From: Beta vulgaris subsp. vulgaris
Lineage: Eukaryota; Streptophyta; Magnoliopsida; Caryophyllales; Amaranthaceae
Length of the DNA: 64,000 nt
Direction: 5' to 3'
NCBI RefSeq assembly: GCF_026745355.1
Contig: NC_079206.1
Location: forward strand, 12,244,779-12,308,778
Shown here: positions 1-10,469 of the stretch, one piece after another
How the letters are laid out: every line of letters starts with the position of its first letter
Numbering within the stretch: position 1 is the stretch's first letter
Translations under genes and position numbers: made by a program
The notes under the pieces: generated by a model
Told to the model about the DNA's origin: nothing
Databases searched by the model: none
What the model saw: only the letters and a program-made list of their open reading frames with translations

Positions 1-53
1 AACGACTTCTCCAGAGCATTCTTTATAGCTTAAGAATTAGTTAATGAAGTTAC

Positions 54-985
54 CTGAGCTGCCCCAATTTCTGATTCCTGAACTTGGATGTTGAAGGACA
101 AGGGTTGCAGCAAAAATACAAAGAAAAGATCCGACTTTTCGAAAAATGCCATGTGGTGTTCTCTGTTGATATAAATAAGATCATGAAGTTAAAATCTGGT
201 ATATTAGATGGTATACATCTGTTTTCTTCCTTCTTAACTAGTCTTTGGTGAGAAAAACTATGGCAACTTTGTAAGATAATCATGTAAAGAGCAGAGAGCT
301 AGGTAGGGGTGAAAATCCCATTTTCTACCCGAATGTCAGCATTTCCACAAATTTAGTTTCAATCTGCACAAATTGAAGTAACAATTAATGGCAAGAAAGT
401 AAGTTAAAGGGATATTCTGCGAAACTTGTAAGTTCAGTTCTTACGCCAGTTTCTTCTTTAACTTCTCGCACAGCCGCAGCACAAATGTCCTCACCCTGAA
501 GATTTTCAGTTAAATTGTCAATAACTAACTGACTATAAGGTAACTTATGTAAGCTAAGGAAGGTTCCTAAAGTCAACCTCGTTGATCGTTCCGGTAGGGA
601 ACTTCCACACTCCCTTTCCTCTTAACGTTCCATTCTTCTCTTGAACCACTAGTACCTACAACATCATATACATAGTCATATGTGCGAAGTGCAACAAAGT
701 TATACACACAACTCCGAGGCATCATATATGCAGACATGCTCATTTATATGGCTATGTGATTACTACCCCTTAGATTAAATATTTGTTACCGTCTACCAAA
801 TAGGTTGTTAAACTCTCCAGCTATAAGCAACAAAGACAGAACAAGTACTAGAAGAGTATTATTTTCTGCTGAAGTAGTGAAAATTAAGCATCATATGTTA
901 TAACTAAGTAACTCTTTCTTATGGTTGACGACAAGAGCACCAACAGTCACGCGATGAGATGCATTTGTGAAAATTAAGCCCCCTG
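54..985 (-). CDS. Nudix hydrolase (plant NUDT2/5/6/7/10-like), partial
   Basis: Exons read on the minus strand: about 985-912, 655-578, 495-445, 363-329 and 162-54. The last four join with consistent phases and GT/AG borders. The 655-578 exon reads VLVVQEK...WKFPTGTINE. The 495-445 exon carries the Nudix box (GEDICAAAVREVKEETG), which binds the metal and cleaves nucleoside diphosphate-linked substrates. The 363-329 and 162-54 exons match the following family segments (FVEMLTF, FFEKSDLFF, ESEIGAAQ). The first exon reads ASHRVTVGALVVN as in the family, but its donor is not canonical as I read it (AAAGAG followed by TTAC), so its end is uncertain. The 3' end lies beyond the window. I did not recognise the N-terminal pre-Nudix exons upstream, where STT3A exons sit instead. 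It may be a real gene cut by the window edge or a captured fragment. Confidence 0.72.
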
Positions 986-1108
986 CACTCCCTGCAGTCC
1001 CTCCCACCTGCACAGCCTGCACCCCCCTGTCAACCTCCTCCGCCTAGCACAACCCCCCAATAATAGTAATAATAAAATATACAACTCATAATATTATATT
1101 CTTAAATA

Positions 1109-1294
1109 TTCTAGATATCCGAAACTACCAAAAAGCACATCAGCTTGCCAAAGCACTAATGATTTTCTAAGTCATACAAACTCTTCTCACCATACATTAT
1201 GTTCTAGATATCCGAAACTACCAAAAAGCACATCACTCTTGCCAAAGCACTAATGATTTTCTAAGTCATACAAACTCTTCTCACCATACATTCA
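1109..1294. repeat. Tandem duplication, period 93 bp
   Basis: Two nearly identical copies of a block that begins CTAGATATCCGAAACTACC start at 1111 and 1204. They differ by a base or two and a small indel. They lie between the Nudix and STT3A exon groups and look non-coding. Confidence 0.85.
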
Positions 1295-1962
1295 AATTTA
1301 TCCCATCTGGGATAATCTCTATGTTGTGTAAACAATTAGCTAGTTATTCACGGAATGGAGGGGATATATGTTTACATTAAACTTTTTTAGTAAACAGCAA
1401 AAGATAACTAATAATTAGAGTGGTATTAGTTAACAAAACTCATAATCAGAGATAAGAAAATCTCAAGGAACCCTTGACCATATCTCTATATTAAATCAAA
1501 TCAATAAACACACTAAGAGTCTAAGACCTCAAATATCTAGACCATATGTATGAGTTTGGTGTCTCTGTAATTACCTCAAATTTCGTCGCTAATTTGATAT
1601 GATATGATTAGAACACAACAGTAAATAGTGTATCTTTAGTACTACACATTTCTGTAGAAATTAACATTTCAAAGCAGTAGAGGGGAAAAAAATGTAGAAA
1701 TGTTGATAATATGAAAGGCGCAGGGGAAAAAAATGGAAGCAAAATAAACAGAAAATTAACCCTAACACTTGCTATCCGCTGACTATCTAACACCTAATAA
1801 CCAAACTTGCAAAATTCAGCATCTTCAACAAATCATTATGTTTAAAAGACACATAAACCTAAAAAAAAGGCAAAAATCCGCAAGTCCAAATTGTAGAAAG
1901 TACTGTAATTTCAGAATTCGACGGAAAAAATAATATTTCAGCATGAAAATTAGATTGAAAAC

Positions 1963-2313
1963 CTGAGTAACTCGATAATTAAAATACGGATCGAATCCAT
2001 GAATGACGCTCTCGTACTTGATGACCTGCAAACACAAAATCCAGACCAGAATCACAATGCATTTGAAATTAGTATCTCAAAAATTGAAAATCAAACAGAA
2101 TTCAACAAATCATAGCTTCAAATCGTCGAATTTGTATAACCTAATTACGATTAGATCTACAAATAGAAGAATGAATAAGGAAATATAAGAAGTTACAGAG
2201 AAGAGACGGATCGAGAAAGCGAGAACTCCGATCAATATGAGGATGAAAACAGCAAGTACATTTCCGCAAGCTTGTCTAGAAGATGATACATTGACGGTCT
2301 CAGAGGCCGTCAT
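1963..2313 (-). pseudogene. STT3A: STT3A oligosaccharyltransferase, 5' fragment (exons 1-2 only)
   Basis: STT3 is the catalytic subunit of the ER oligosaccharyltransferase that N-glycosylates proteins. Exon 1 (2313-2197) encodes 39 residues: a polar N-terminus and the start of the first membrane segment (GNVLAVFILILIGVLAFSI then RLFS). Exon 2 (2025-1963) encodes [20 protein letters not shown] plus Q. It contains the conserved DPYFNYR of the first luminal loop, whose first acidic residue belongs to the active site. GT/AG borders and phase 0 are intact. The next expected exon (the FWNWFD region) is absent. Instead the same strand continues towards Nudix exons about 1 kb on, so only about 60 of over 700 family residues are present. 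One change, H-G-F-D where H-E-F-D is usual, fits relaxed constraint. A CACTA terminus lies just upstream, which suggests transposon capture. Confidence 0.78.
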
Positions 2314-2449
2314 TGACGAGATAATTGAAGCTCCATAAGATGAGAGAGAGAGAGTTTTGACTGATTGCTAATTTTTCAGGTTCCTCCCTTCCTCTGTTAC
2401 TTGCTGATGCTTTCAGAGAGAGATTATGAATACAGTATTTTGATTGCTA

Positions 2450-2905
2450 CAGTAAATATTTTGCCACTTTTAAAAAGTTATGGAGGACAAATACTTTATT
2501 TTTTTTTAATGAAGACAAATACTTTACATTATTTTGCCCTCTTAGTTAATTTCAAATAGGGCAAAATTAGATAAATTGCCTTTTTAAATATATTTTAAAG
2601 AGGGCAAAATGTTTCAATTGTCCTTTAAATTTTTCAAAGATATCAAACAAATAAATTGCCTTAGTAGGTGTCTTTTAAAAGGGCGAATTTATGAAGTTGT
2701 TTTATTAGGTAATATTAGAGAGGGCGAATATAATATTGCCCTTTTAGGTGATATCAAATAGGGCAAAATGATAAAATTGTCTTCTTATTTATTATCAAAA
2801 AGGGGGAATTTTATTTGTCTTTTTTGATACTATTAGACAAGGCAAATAGCTAATTGCCCTCCTTGATTGATAAATATTGCCCTCTTTGAAATAATTTCTT
2901 GTAGT
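2450..2905. mobile_element. CACTA (En/Spm) transposon terminus with subterminal repeats
   Basis: The right end reads TTTCTTGTAGTG at 2905, the inverse of the CACTACAAGAAA terminus. Inside it, from about 2530 to 2890, the motif GAGGGCAAAAT / ATTGCCCTC recurs in both orientations every 20-60 bp, as expected for transposase-binding subterminal repeats. The other terminus was not found in the window and would lie to the left of base 1 if the element spans the Nudix and STT3A exons. The bases after the end are AGA, the expected 3-bp target duplication to look for. Confidence 0.7.
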
Positions 2906-3198
2906 GAGAATATAAGAGGTATAGTAAAGATTTTTTGTTTATTTAAATAAATATTGTATGGAAAAAGATGATTTTAGGAGAGAGAGTGGAGAATAATGGG
3001 TGAAAGACCATTAATCGTAACATTTTGGTTGAATAAACAAAGGAAAAAACAAAATTCAAGAAGCAAATAAATGATGGGACACGGTTTTTCTAAACAAATT
3101 ACGAAAAAATGTGGAACTAAATATGGAAATGAGAACTATATTTTGGGACGGAAGGAGTATCTACTAATGCAAACTGCTTCCCCTTTCCCTTTGAATAG
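2906..3198. other. AT-rich spacer with a Stowaway-like right end
   Basis: No gene is seen. The segment ending near 3158 (TTGGGACGGAAGGAGTA) looks like the right terminus of a degenerate Stowaway MITE. It replaces the sequence where exons 1-2 of the expansin copy should be. Confidence 0.4.
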
Positions 3199-3576
3199 GT
3201 TAGGTGCAAAGAGGCAGAATGCGCTGCGGAGGGAGTTGTGGTGGTGGTTACGGACTATGGTGTGTCCGACGGCGACACAGATTTGATCTTAAGTACACAT
3301 GCATTCAACAAAATGGCAATGCCTAAATATGAGAAAGAATTGAGGGATTATGGTAAAGTTAACATCGAATACCAAAGAGTTGCTTGTCAATATCCTGGTA
3401 AAACCCTCACAATTAAGGTGCTGGACCATAGTCATTTTCATTCTTACTTGGCATTACAATTCTTGTACCTAGCAGGGAATGCTGATATTACTGCTGTTGA
3501 ATTGTTTGAGGTAAAATTTCAACCTCTCTTTTCTATAATTTTTTCGCCTTCTCTTCTGTTGTAAACTTGTAATTTA

Positions 3577-3833
3577 CTTCCTCCGTTTCTTTTTACTTGC
3601 AACGGTTTGACTTTTACACTATTCACCAACTCTACTTAGTTTGTGTTTGGTGATTTATAGTTAAGGTAAAACATATTCATGTGGGATCTTGTTAGATGCG
3701 TCTAAATGTATATTTTTTAAATATATACTTTTTGTAATTTTTATTTATCAGTAATTAAACTTATTGATGGTTGAAAATATGCATTGGCAAGCGTGAATGT
3801 CAAACTGTTGCAAGTAAAAAGAAACAGAGGAAG
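3577..3833. mobile_element. Stowaway-type MITE (257 bp) in the expansin-copy intron
   Basis: The terminal inverted repeat is CTTCCTCCGTTTCTTTTTAC at the left, with its inverse GTAAAAAGAAACAGAGGAAG at the right. TA flanks both ends (3575-3576 and 3834-3835), the Tc1/mariner-type target duplication. The interior (TCATGTGGGATCTTGTTAGA) is shared with the MITE at 19316-19574. Confidence 0.85.
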
Positions 3834-4536
3834 TATGTCCTTAGGGCTTAGGGTGCATGCATGATGTGCGTTCATCGGTTCATGTATGCGTAGGACGGTA
3901 GGAGTGGCAATTGCATTGTTTAAATCAGGTTTAGGTGTTGGTTTTGTCCGGTTTGGGTGCCTCCTGATTCGGGCCCGATAGGAAAAAAAAAAGGTTGATA
4001 CCATTTAATAAGAAAGGGAGGGGAAGAAAAGTCAATGTCAAAAAATTGACTTTTTGGCCAGAAAATGTTAAGGTGTCGTAAGTAACCAAGGGAAGTATTA
4101 TATTAGGTCTTTTTCAACAAAAAAAAGTTTTTATTAGGTTTTTTCCAACAAAATAACTATTTTAATAAATAATTTCCAATTAACAAAAAGTTCTAATTTG
4201 TAAAGGATTTTTTACGAAGTTATAAATGATCTTACTGCATGCATGTATGAATAATAAGACAAAAGTTAAAACGATAATTATTATTCTATGGAGTAAAAGT
4301 GAGGTGCGTGGGTGGTGGTGGCAGGCAGGAGGTGAGGGGGATGGTGGTGGTAGTGGTGGCAGCCAGGCAGGCAGGAGGTGAGGGGACGATGGTGGTGATT
4401 TAAGGAAAAAAAAAAGGTTATAAATGTAATTTCAATGTTTTTTGGGATAATTTTAAGTAATTGTAGGACGATGTATAGAAATTCAAATTTTATAGTGGCT
4501 ATATAATATAATTGAAGTAACGTGATATTTTTACAG
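3834..4536. other. Rest of the expansin-copy intron
   Basis: AT-rich intron sequence with a G-rich low-complexity stretch at about 4300-4400 (repeated GTGGTGG and GGCAGGCAGGAGGTGAGGGG units). No coding signal is seen. Confidence 0.5.
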
Positions 4537-5074
4537 GAAGATACCCTAGAATGGAAGAGATGCCGGAGAGCCTATGGAACAGTTTGGGACATAGCTAATC
4601 CACCAAAGGGTCCCTTAACAGTACGGTTCTTTTTGGATGGAAGTGTTAATGTCAGAGCAAGATGGGTGTTGGTTCCAAAAGTGATCCCTACTTTCTGGCA
4701 GGCTGGTGTTACTTATGATACTTCCATTCAATTTCACTAAAAGAGTATTATTAATTGGTTGGGTTTTCCAGTTAAGATCTAGCATGATTTCTATGGAGCA
4801 ACCCTATTAAATTAATTATTTAAATGGTACACATATATAGTTTCTCTGATGTTCATTATTGTGTAGGAAACTTGGAGACAATGTCATAGTTTTTAAAGTA
4901 TTTATATTTCGGCTTAAATATTATTCTTCTTGGGGGATGCGGAGTGATTCTAGTTGTTCTGCTAGAAGGTGTTTTTTTTTTCATTTTTTGAAGTTAATTA
5001 TAAGAAACTTTTGATTTTTGTTTAATTTGTTGGAAAATTCGGAAGGAATAACAAAACTCTTCCCTTTTATATAA

Positions 5075-5432
5075 TCTATACTAATATATTAAAAGGCGTG
5101 CCTAAGAATGTATATGTGCCACGTGTTATCCTTCCTCATCCAATAACATTATATCCACGTCTTTCTCATATAGTAAAAAAAAAAAAAAGAATTGTTTACG
5201 TAAAGATTCGAACCCATGACCTCAAGTATGAAAGTAAGAAATCCAACTATTACTCCACCGTACTATTATTGATTTTGTAATCAAAATTAATGATGACATA
5301 TGAATGGAAAACGTTTGAAATACATATAATGAATAAGATGACTTTTTTAAATGAGTATGAGAATACTTATTTAACTACTAATAAATTGTAGCAAAGAGAA
5401 AATCTGGGGCATCGCCCGGGCCTAAATACTAG
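5075..5432 (+). mobile_element. Non-autonomous Helitron (358 bp)
   Basis: The 5' end is TCTATACTAATATATTAAAA preceded by A. The 3' end is CTAG followed by T. About 10 bp before the end is the short palindrome GCCCGGGC. TC start, hairpin, CTRR end and insertion between A and T are the Helitron hallmarks. A short stretch near 5205 (ATTCGAACCCATGACCT) resembles a pol III B box, as is common in such elements. Confidence 0.75.
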
Positions 5433-6678
5433 TTATATGATTAAAATGGAGGAGAATAACATCGTAGATTTATTGTGCAGGTTGTCATACTGTTTATGAG
5501 TATTTAATTTCCCATAGTACGCAGAAACAAACACGGATTTAGTTTGTTCAGAACGAGTAATAGCAGAACGTAATTGCTGAATTCTAGGGCCAATAACAGT
5601 AGCAAAAACGAGTTTTTAAATGATCCTATAAACGTTTTGTTTCACGAAATTTTGTTAACGTACCTCTGACATCAGGAGAAATTGTATTTAAAATCCACGA
5701 AACCAATATCGTGTTGACCATAGCCCAATTCATCGATGTGTATATGGTGGTTCGGCGTCTTGTATTGTAACACCCCGACAATTCTCTATTTTTCAAAATA
5801 CATTTTTCAATATAAAACTTAGAGAATTATTAAAGCATTATCGCCCGTGTGACAACGTATTGGCTTATTCAAAATTTTGCAACGTAAAACATAATAGATA
5901 AACTTTATAAATAAAACTTAGTCAACCTAAAAGTCAACTAAAAAGTCAACCAAAAAGTCAAACCTAAAAAGTCAAATCAACAAAGTCAAACTCAAAAGTC
6001 AAAGTCAATGAAAATAGTCAATTACAAAAAGTAAAAGTCAAAGTATGATATAACAATCTACATAAGCTCTCTAATCTCGAACCCATGATGCATCGTCTTC
6101 AAACCTGTAGATGGACGATGCACTATTGATCCTTAGATAATGTTCACCAAAATGAGTCATCACGGGATCAATAAAGCGTAGCCATGATCAACACATACAC
6201 AAAGCATGTAATCAGCAAAGCTGAGTACTACATAGAAAATAAATAAACAATGCTATAACATGATACTAATAAATTAAATAATAAATAGGAATAATAAGAA
6301 CATATATATATAATAACCTTGCAGACAACTTTTACTGAACTAATCTTCACAACAAATAATTTACCTAATTTAGATGGAATAGTCAATGGAACAAGTTGTC
6401 TAAACCAAAACCAGTCTTCCCTTTAGAAGACGAAATACGGACGCAACTCCGTATTCCTATGACCTATGATATCCACGAACTTTTAAAAATAAAAATAGGA
6501 CACAGTGATCAATCTGGTCCCTAGAAAAGCCATGGGCTACCACTATGTACTCCAACTCATACTTGTTCAATACTTCAGACGTGCACAAGTCTAAAGCTAT
6601 TGTTATTCACGTTTCACTCTACATGATTAATAATTTATTCACTTGTTAAGACTCACAAGTAGCACAAACAATACAATT

Positions 6679-7998
6679 CACTAGTGGAAAAATAAAGAAG
6701 GGCTGCGCTTTTGGCAGCAGCCCTTTCAATAGCAGCCCTTCACTTTTTAAGTAGAGCTGCACTTTTCAAGCGCAGCCCTTCTAAGCATGAAGGGCTGCGC
6801 TTTTTAACTAAAAACACAACCCTTCTGACCCAAAAAAAAAAAATTTTTTTTTTTTTGCATTTTTTTACTCCTAAATATATCTACTCATATTATTTAAATA
6901 ATCCAAAACAAAAATATATCTTACAGCAAAGCAAAAAGCGCAATTAACTCGTTTGAAGCTACAATTGAATTAACCAAGTTTTTCTGTAAGAATCGCACAT
7001 TTCAATGAACTATTATACAATCAAACAAACTACAAACCTAAGAAAGATAATAAATAGCAACTAAACAAAGGCAAAAGATTGCAACTACTAACAGACAGAC
7101 AAAGTTTATAGTATGCAACAAAAATTGTTCAGAATAAACCGCAATTAACTCGTTTTTGAAGCTACAACTAACCAAGTTTCTGTAAGAATTGCACATTTCA
7201 ACGGAACTATTATACAAATAAACAAACCTAACAGAGATAATAAAACAACAACTAAACAAAGGCAAAAGACTGCAACTAACGAGTTAAAAAATGAAAAAAA
7301 ACGGTAATTAGTAAGAAAAAAAAAACTCAATTAAATCGAGATCTTGAATTATCATAGTTTCCTTCTTCGTATCTTCATCTTCGTTGCTTCACCTTCTTCG
7401 TCTCCTCCTATTCATAGTCCCTAAGTTTCTTCCTTCTTTGTTTCGATTTTCAGTAGATCTCGAAATTTCAGCAATGGTGCACCTTCTTTTTCGAACGAAC
7501 GAGCGAGTGTAATTGATGACTCAAAGACGAATGAAGCGACTGGGAACTGAAGTTCGAGAGAGAGAAAATGAGTGAAATCGACTGTAACATTTTGTGAGAG
7601 AGAGAAAATGAGTCAAAGACGAAGGCAGCGTTTGTGAGAGAGAGAAAATGAGTGAAGGGAGAGAGAGGCAAGGCAGCGTTTGTGAGAGAGGAGAGAGAGA
7701 ATGAGGGAGGCAGCGTTCGTTTGTGAGAGAGGCAACGTGAGAATGAAAACCCTAGCCCGCTTATTAACATTTTACAAGCCCATAAAATAATAATAAAAAA
7801 GCCCATAAAGGGCTGCGCTTGTCTAAAAAACGCAGCCCTTCTAAGAAGGGCTGCGTTTTTTAGACAAATAGAAGGGCTGCGTTTTTTAGACAAGCGCAGC
7901 CCCACTAAGTGAAGGGCTGCGCTTTTGAAAGCGCAGCTCTTCACTAGTAGGGTTGCACTTATAGAAAAAGCGCAACCCTTCCTTTTTTCCCCCTAGTG
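6679..7998. mobile_element. Non-autonomous CACTA element (about 1.3 kb)
   Basis: The left terminus is CACTAGTGGAAAAATAAAGA. The right terminus is the inverse of CACTAGGGGGAAAAAAGGAA. Next to both ends are multiple copies of AAGGGCTGCGCTTTT in both orientations (6700-6810 and 7805-7980), typical subterminal repeats. The homologous repeat at 56.4-57.6 kb lacks this insert between the matching flanks, which supports insertion. I cannot read a clean 3-bp target duplication (ATT versus GCA). Interior ORFs are not convincing. Confidence 0.78.
6945..7285. repeat. Imperfect tandem duplication inside the CACTA element, period about 200 bp
   Basis: Blocks starting CGCAATTAACTCGTTTGAAG (about 6939) and GCAATTAACTCGTTTTTGAA (about 7141) are followed by matching sequence, including CTGTAAGAATYGCACATTTC and ACTAAACAAAGGCAAAAGA. 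Separately, a GAGAGAGAGAAAATGAGT motif repeats at 7555-7740. Confidence 0.75.
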
Positions 7999-8540
7999 GC
8001 AATCATCAAACAATCATACACTTCCATTTTTATCTTAGGATTAGATAAGGTGATCAACAACAACTTGACAACCCAGATTAATTATTCCATCTTTAATTCG
8101 TAACCTTCCTTTGTTTGTTGAACCTAGTAAACAACTAACCCACCTTTCATAGGTGTAATAATCAACTTACCAAATAAGACCCTCGATCCTCATAAAGTAA
8201 TTAAATGATCAAAAGGGAACAACATGATTCAATTATGAAGATCCAACCAATATATATATTAATCCCTCATATAAATTAATAAAAATAAAATTCTCGAATC
8301 CCATATGTTTGCATTAATATCCCATATAAACATAATATAGATATCATAACCAACATGTTTCACACAACGACATAAAACATGCAAATCCAACTTTAATAGA
8401 AATCACATATGAACTAACAATAGTTTCCTATACATGATACTACATAATGCTCATCCTTAGAACCATGATACTAATCCAATCAACACACATAGGTATGTAC
8501 GTACCTTATGTAGACAAATCGAGAGACCACTTTCACAACT

Positions 8541-9218
8541 TCAAAAGTCGCCTAAAGAGAATTCTCCGCCTAAAACAACTAATATAAATCCACAATTAAT
8601 CCCTTATAAATTTACAGCAATAATAAAATACTTTAAACCCTTCCTAAAAGTGTTTAAAATCATTTCCCATCATTAATATGTAAGTATTAAACCCTCCAAG
8701 TATAGTACCACTATACTAGTTGTCAAAAACTCTCAAAACTCATGTTTTAAAATCATAAAACTCCATCATCAACACTCTCTTTAAATTTCCAGCAACATAT
8801 AACATATTAAAACTCTTTTAAACATACTTAAATATATTTAAATTCATAAGAATAATTACTTTCATAAACTATAATATACTACTATGATTTCCATCCTTTA
8901 AAACCCTAAAAATCCATGCTTTGATAATTAAAAATCCAATTCAAACATAATAAGTAAATCTGAATTTTTATTTCTTTAATACACAAAGTATATTGTCTTA
9001 GATTCACATTTAACTCATCAAACTATAACTTTTAAACATAAATATATCAAAACAAACCGTAAAAATATAAACTTTACATTAAAATAAAACTTGTAGAGGA
9101 AGAAATTAACCAGAGCAAAGGAAGAGGAGGAGAGGCGCGCAATTTCATATATTTTTTTTCCTTTTTTCTTTAAAAAAATTAACTTAATTATTTGGAAGCA
9201 CTAAAGTAGAAGTCTTAC
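8541..9218. other. AT-rich non-coding stretch
   Basis: No gene is seen. It may be the distal part of the LTR-like repeat, since no clear boundary occurs before about 9120. Confidence 0.4.
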
Positions 9219-9778
9219 TTAGCCCTAGCTGGCTTGCAAACTATTCGAGTTTGGCTTGAAATTATCTATAACCAAGCATAATAAAGTTTGATTCGAGAAG
9301 TTCGTGAGTAGGCTCAAAATATGTTTTAGCTATATAATTGTTCATATTATATAAATTAGATGAAAACTTATACTTAAAATGTGCACAATACTTGTGAAAA
9401 ACTCAAAATAAGTAGTTTAAACCTACTTATATATAGTGACTTTTTATCATACACCCGTATATACAATGAGCATGGTACACCCAAAACTTTTTTTTTTTTT
9501 TCTAATTTGATCATTTGGAGCTCCAATTGACTTGGAGATTCCATTTAAGCAAGGAATAGTTTTGGATGTACCACGCACATGAAACACCAGGGTGTATGAT
9601 AAATGCACTCGAATATATGTAATATTTTTTTTAACTCAGGTTGAGTTTTAAAGTAAATTAACTAGAAAAATCAAGCTAAAACAAGTCGGGGACTCGGCCA
9701 AAATTCGAGTGTAAATGTTACAAGCCGAGCCAGGGATCCCCAGACTCGGTCTTGATTCGACTCATTAGCACTACTAAA
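9219..9778. mobile_element. Possible degenerate hAT-like element
   Basis: The ends share G/C-rich TTCGAGT / ACTCG words in opposite orientations (CTATTCGAGTTTGGCTTG at the left; AAGCCGAGCC...GATTCGACTCATTAGC at the right), as in plant hAT MITEs. No 8-bp target duplication could be confirmed. Confidence 0.3.
9443..9603. mobile_element. Small inverted-repeat MITE
   Basis: TTTATCATACACCC at the left pairs with GGGTGTATGATAAA at the right. A second inner pair (TGGTACACCCAAAAC / GTTTTGGATGTACCA) extends the imperfect stem to about 45 bp. Superfamily not assigned. Confidence 0.65.
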
Positions 9779-10469
9779 CTAAATCATTTGATTTAGATGA
9801 ATAGCTGAGATTAACCTAACTTAACCGTGTAGAAGTTCTCCTAGAATTATAGAGAGCTCGGGCTCCATCAACTCTTATATGTCCACCACTCCACCATTAT
9901 CCAACATAACACACTCATCTCTACCACATGCATGCAATAACCTTTCAACTAAAAAAGAAAAAGAATGTAAAACTCTTGAAGGAGACACATCGATAAAGCA
10001 CATGTGAGTGATAGGTGGTGGTATACTAGCTCTCCTTTTAAAACTTTGGCACCAGTGCAGCATAACTATCTCCCAATTACCAAATAAGGTCCCATATTTG
10101 AAGTGTAATTTAGCTTGGGTTTTAACTTTTAATCAACCTCAATAAAAAGTGATAACATTGGAGAAGCTAATATCACAACTCATGACGAGTCTCATGACAT
10201 CTATAGGGTAATCATTTCACATGTAATTGTTTCATATAAAATATCCAAAATAACCAAAAAGAACCTATAAGTAATCAACATACACAATAGCAAGAGAATT
10301 AAGGTTCAAGCACAGTTTTAGGAGTAATCACTAATAATACTTTTATTAATCAACATAATTGTAATACAAGTACACGATCTAAATCTTATTCAATCACATG
10401 ACAATTATGAAAATGAGGTCATACAATACAATGCAATATAATACATAGTTGAGCTAAGAATAATAATAA
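9779..10469. other. Intergenic region 3' of the expansin-like gene
   Basis: Non-coding as far as I can see. The part near 10300-10469 probably holds the 3' UTR and polyadenylation site of the minus-strand gene that ends at 10470. Confidence 0.4.

Larger units (their letters stand above)
3199..4740 (+). pseudogene. Expansin-like B, 5'-truncated copy (last two exons)
   Basis: Exon A (3199-3510, 104 codons) begins VRCKEAEC and continues VVVVTDYGV. It covers the second half of the double-psi beta-barrel domain and the start of the C-terminal beta-sandwich (CBM63-like). Exon B (4537-4740, 67 codons plus stop) begins EDTLEWKRCRRAYG and ends TYDTSIQFH. The borders (AG at 3198, GT at 3511, AG at 4536) and phases match the intact paralogue at 10470-13718, whose last exon is also 204 nt. 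The family role is secreted, non-enzymatic cell-wall loosening; for the B class it is poorly known. The signal-peptide exon and first barrel exon are missing. Both remaining exons are open, so truncation may be recent or the missing exons may lie beyond inserted DNA to the left. Confidence 0.8.
5766..8540 (+). mobile_element. Long LTR-like repeat, copy 1 (split by a CACTA element)
   Basis: It begins TGTAACACCCCGACAATT, a common start for plant gypsy-type LTRs, followed by an AAAGTCAA-rich stretch. It matches 56360-57645 in inverse orientation over many blocks, for example the segment near 6530 (GCCATGGGCTACCACTATGT) and the end near 8500 (CATAGGTATGTACGTACC). I see no second LTR and no internal coding region, so a solo LTR or a LARD-type remnant is likely. 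The right limit is approximate and could extend to about 9120. Confidence 0.5.

Noticed and set aside
5200..5225. tRNA gene suggested by ATTCGAACCCATGACCT
   Set aside because: Only a B-box-like word is present. No cloverleaf can be formed and it is inside a Helitron.
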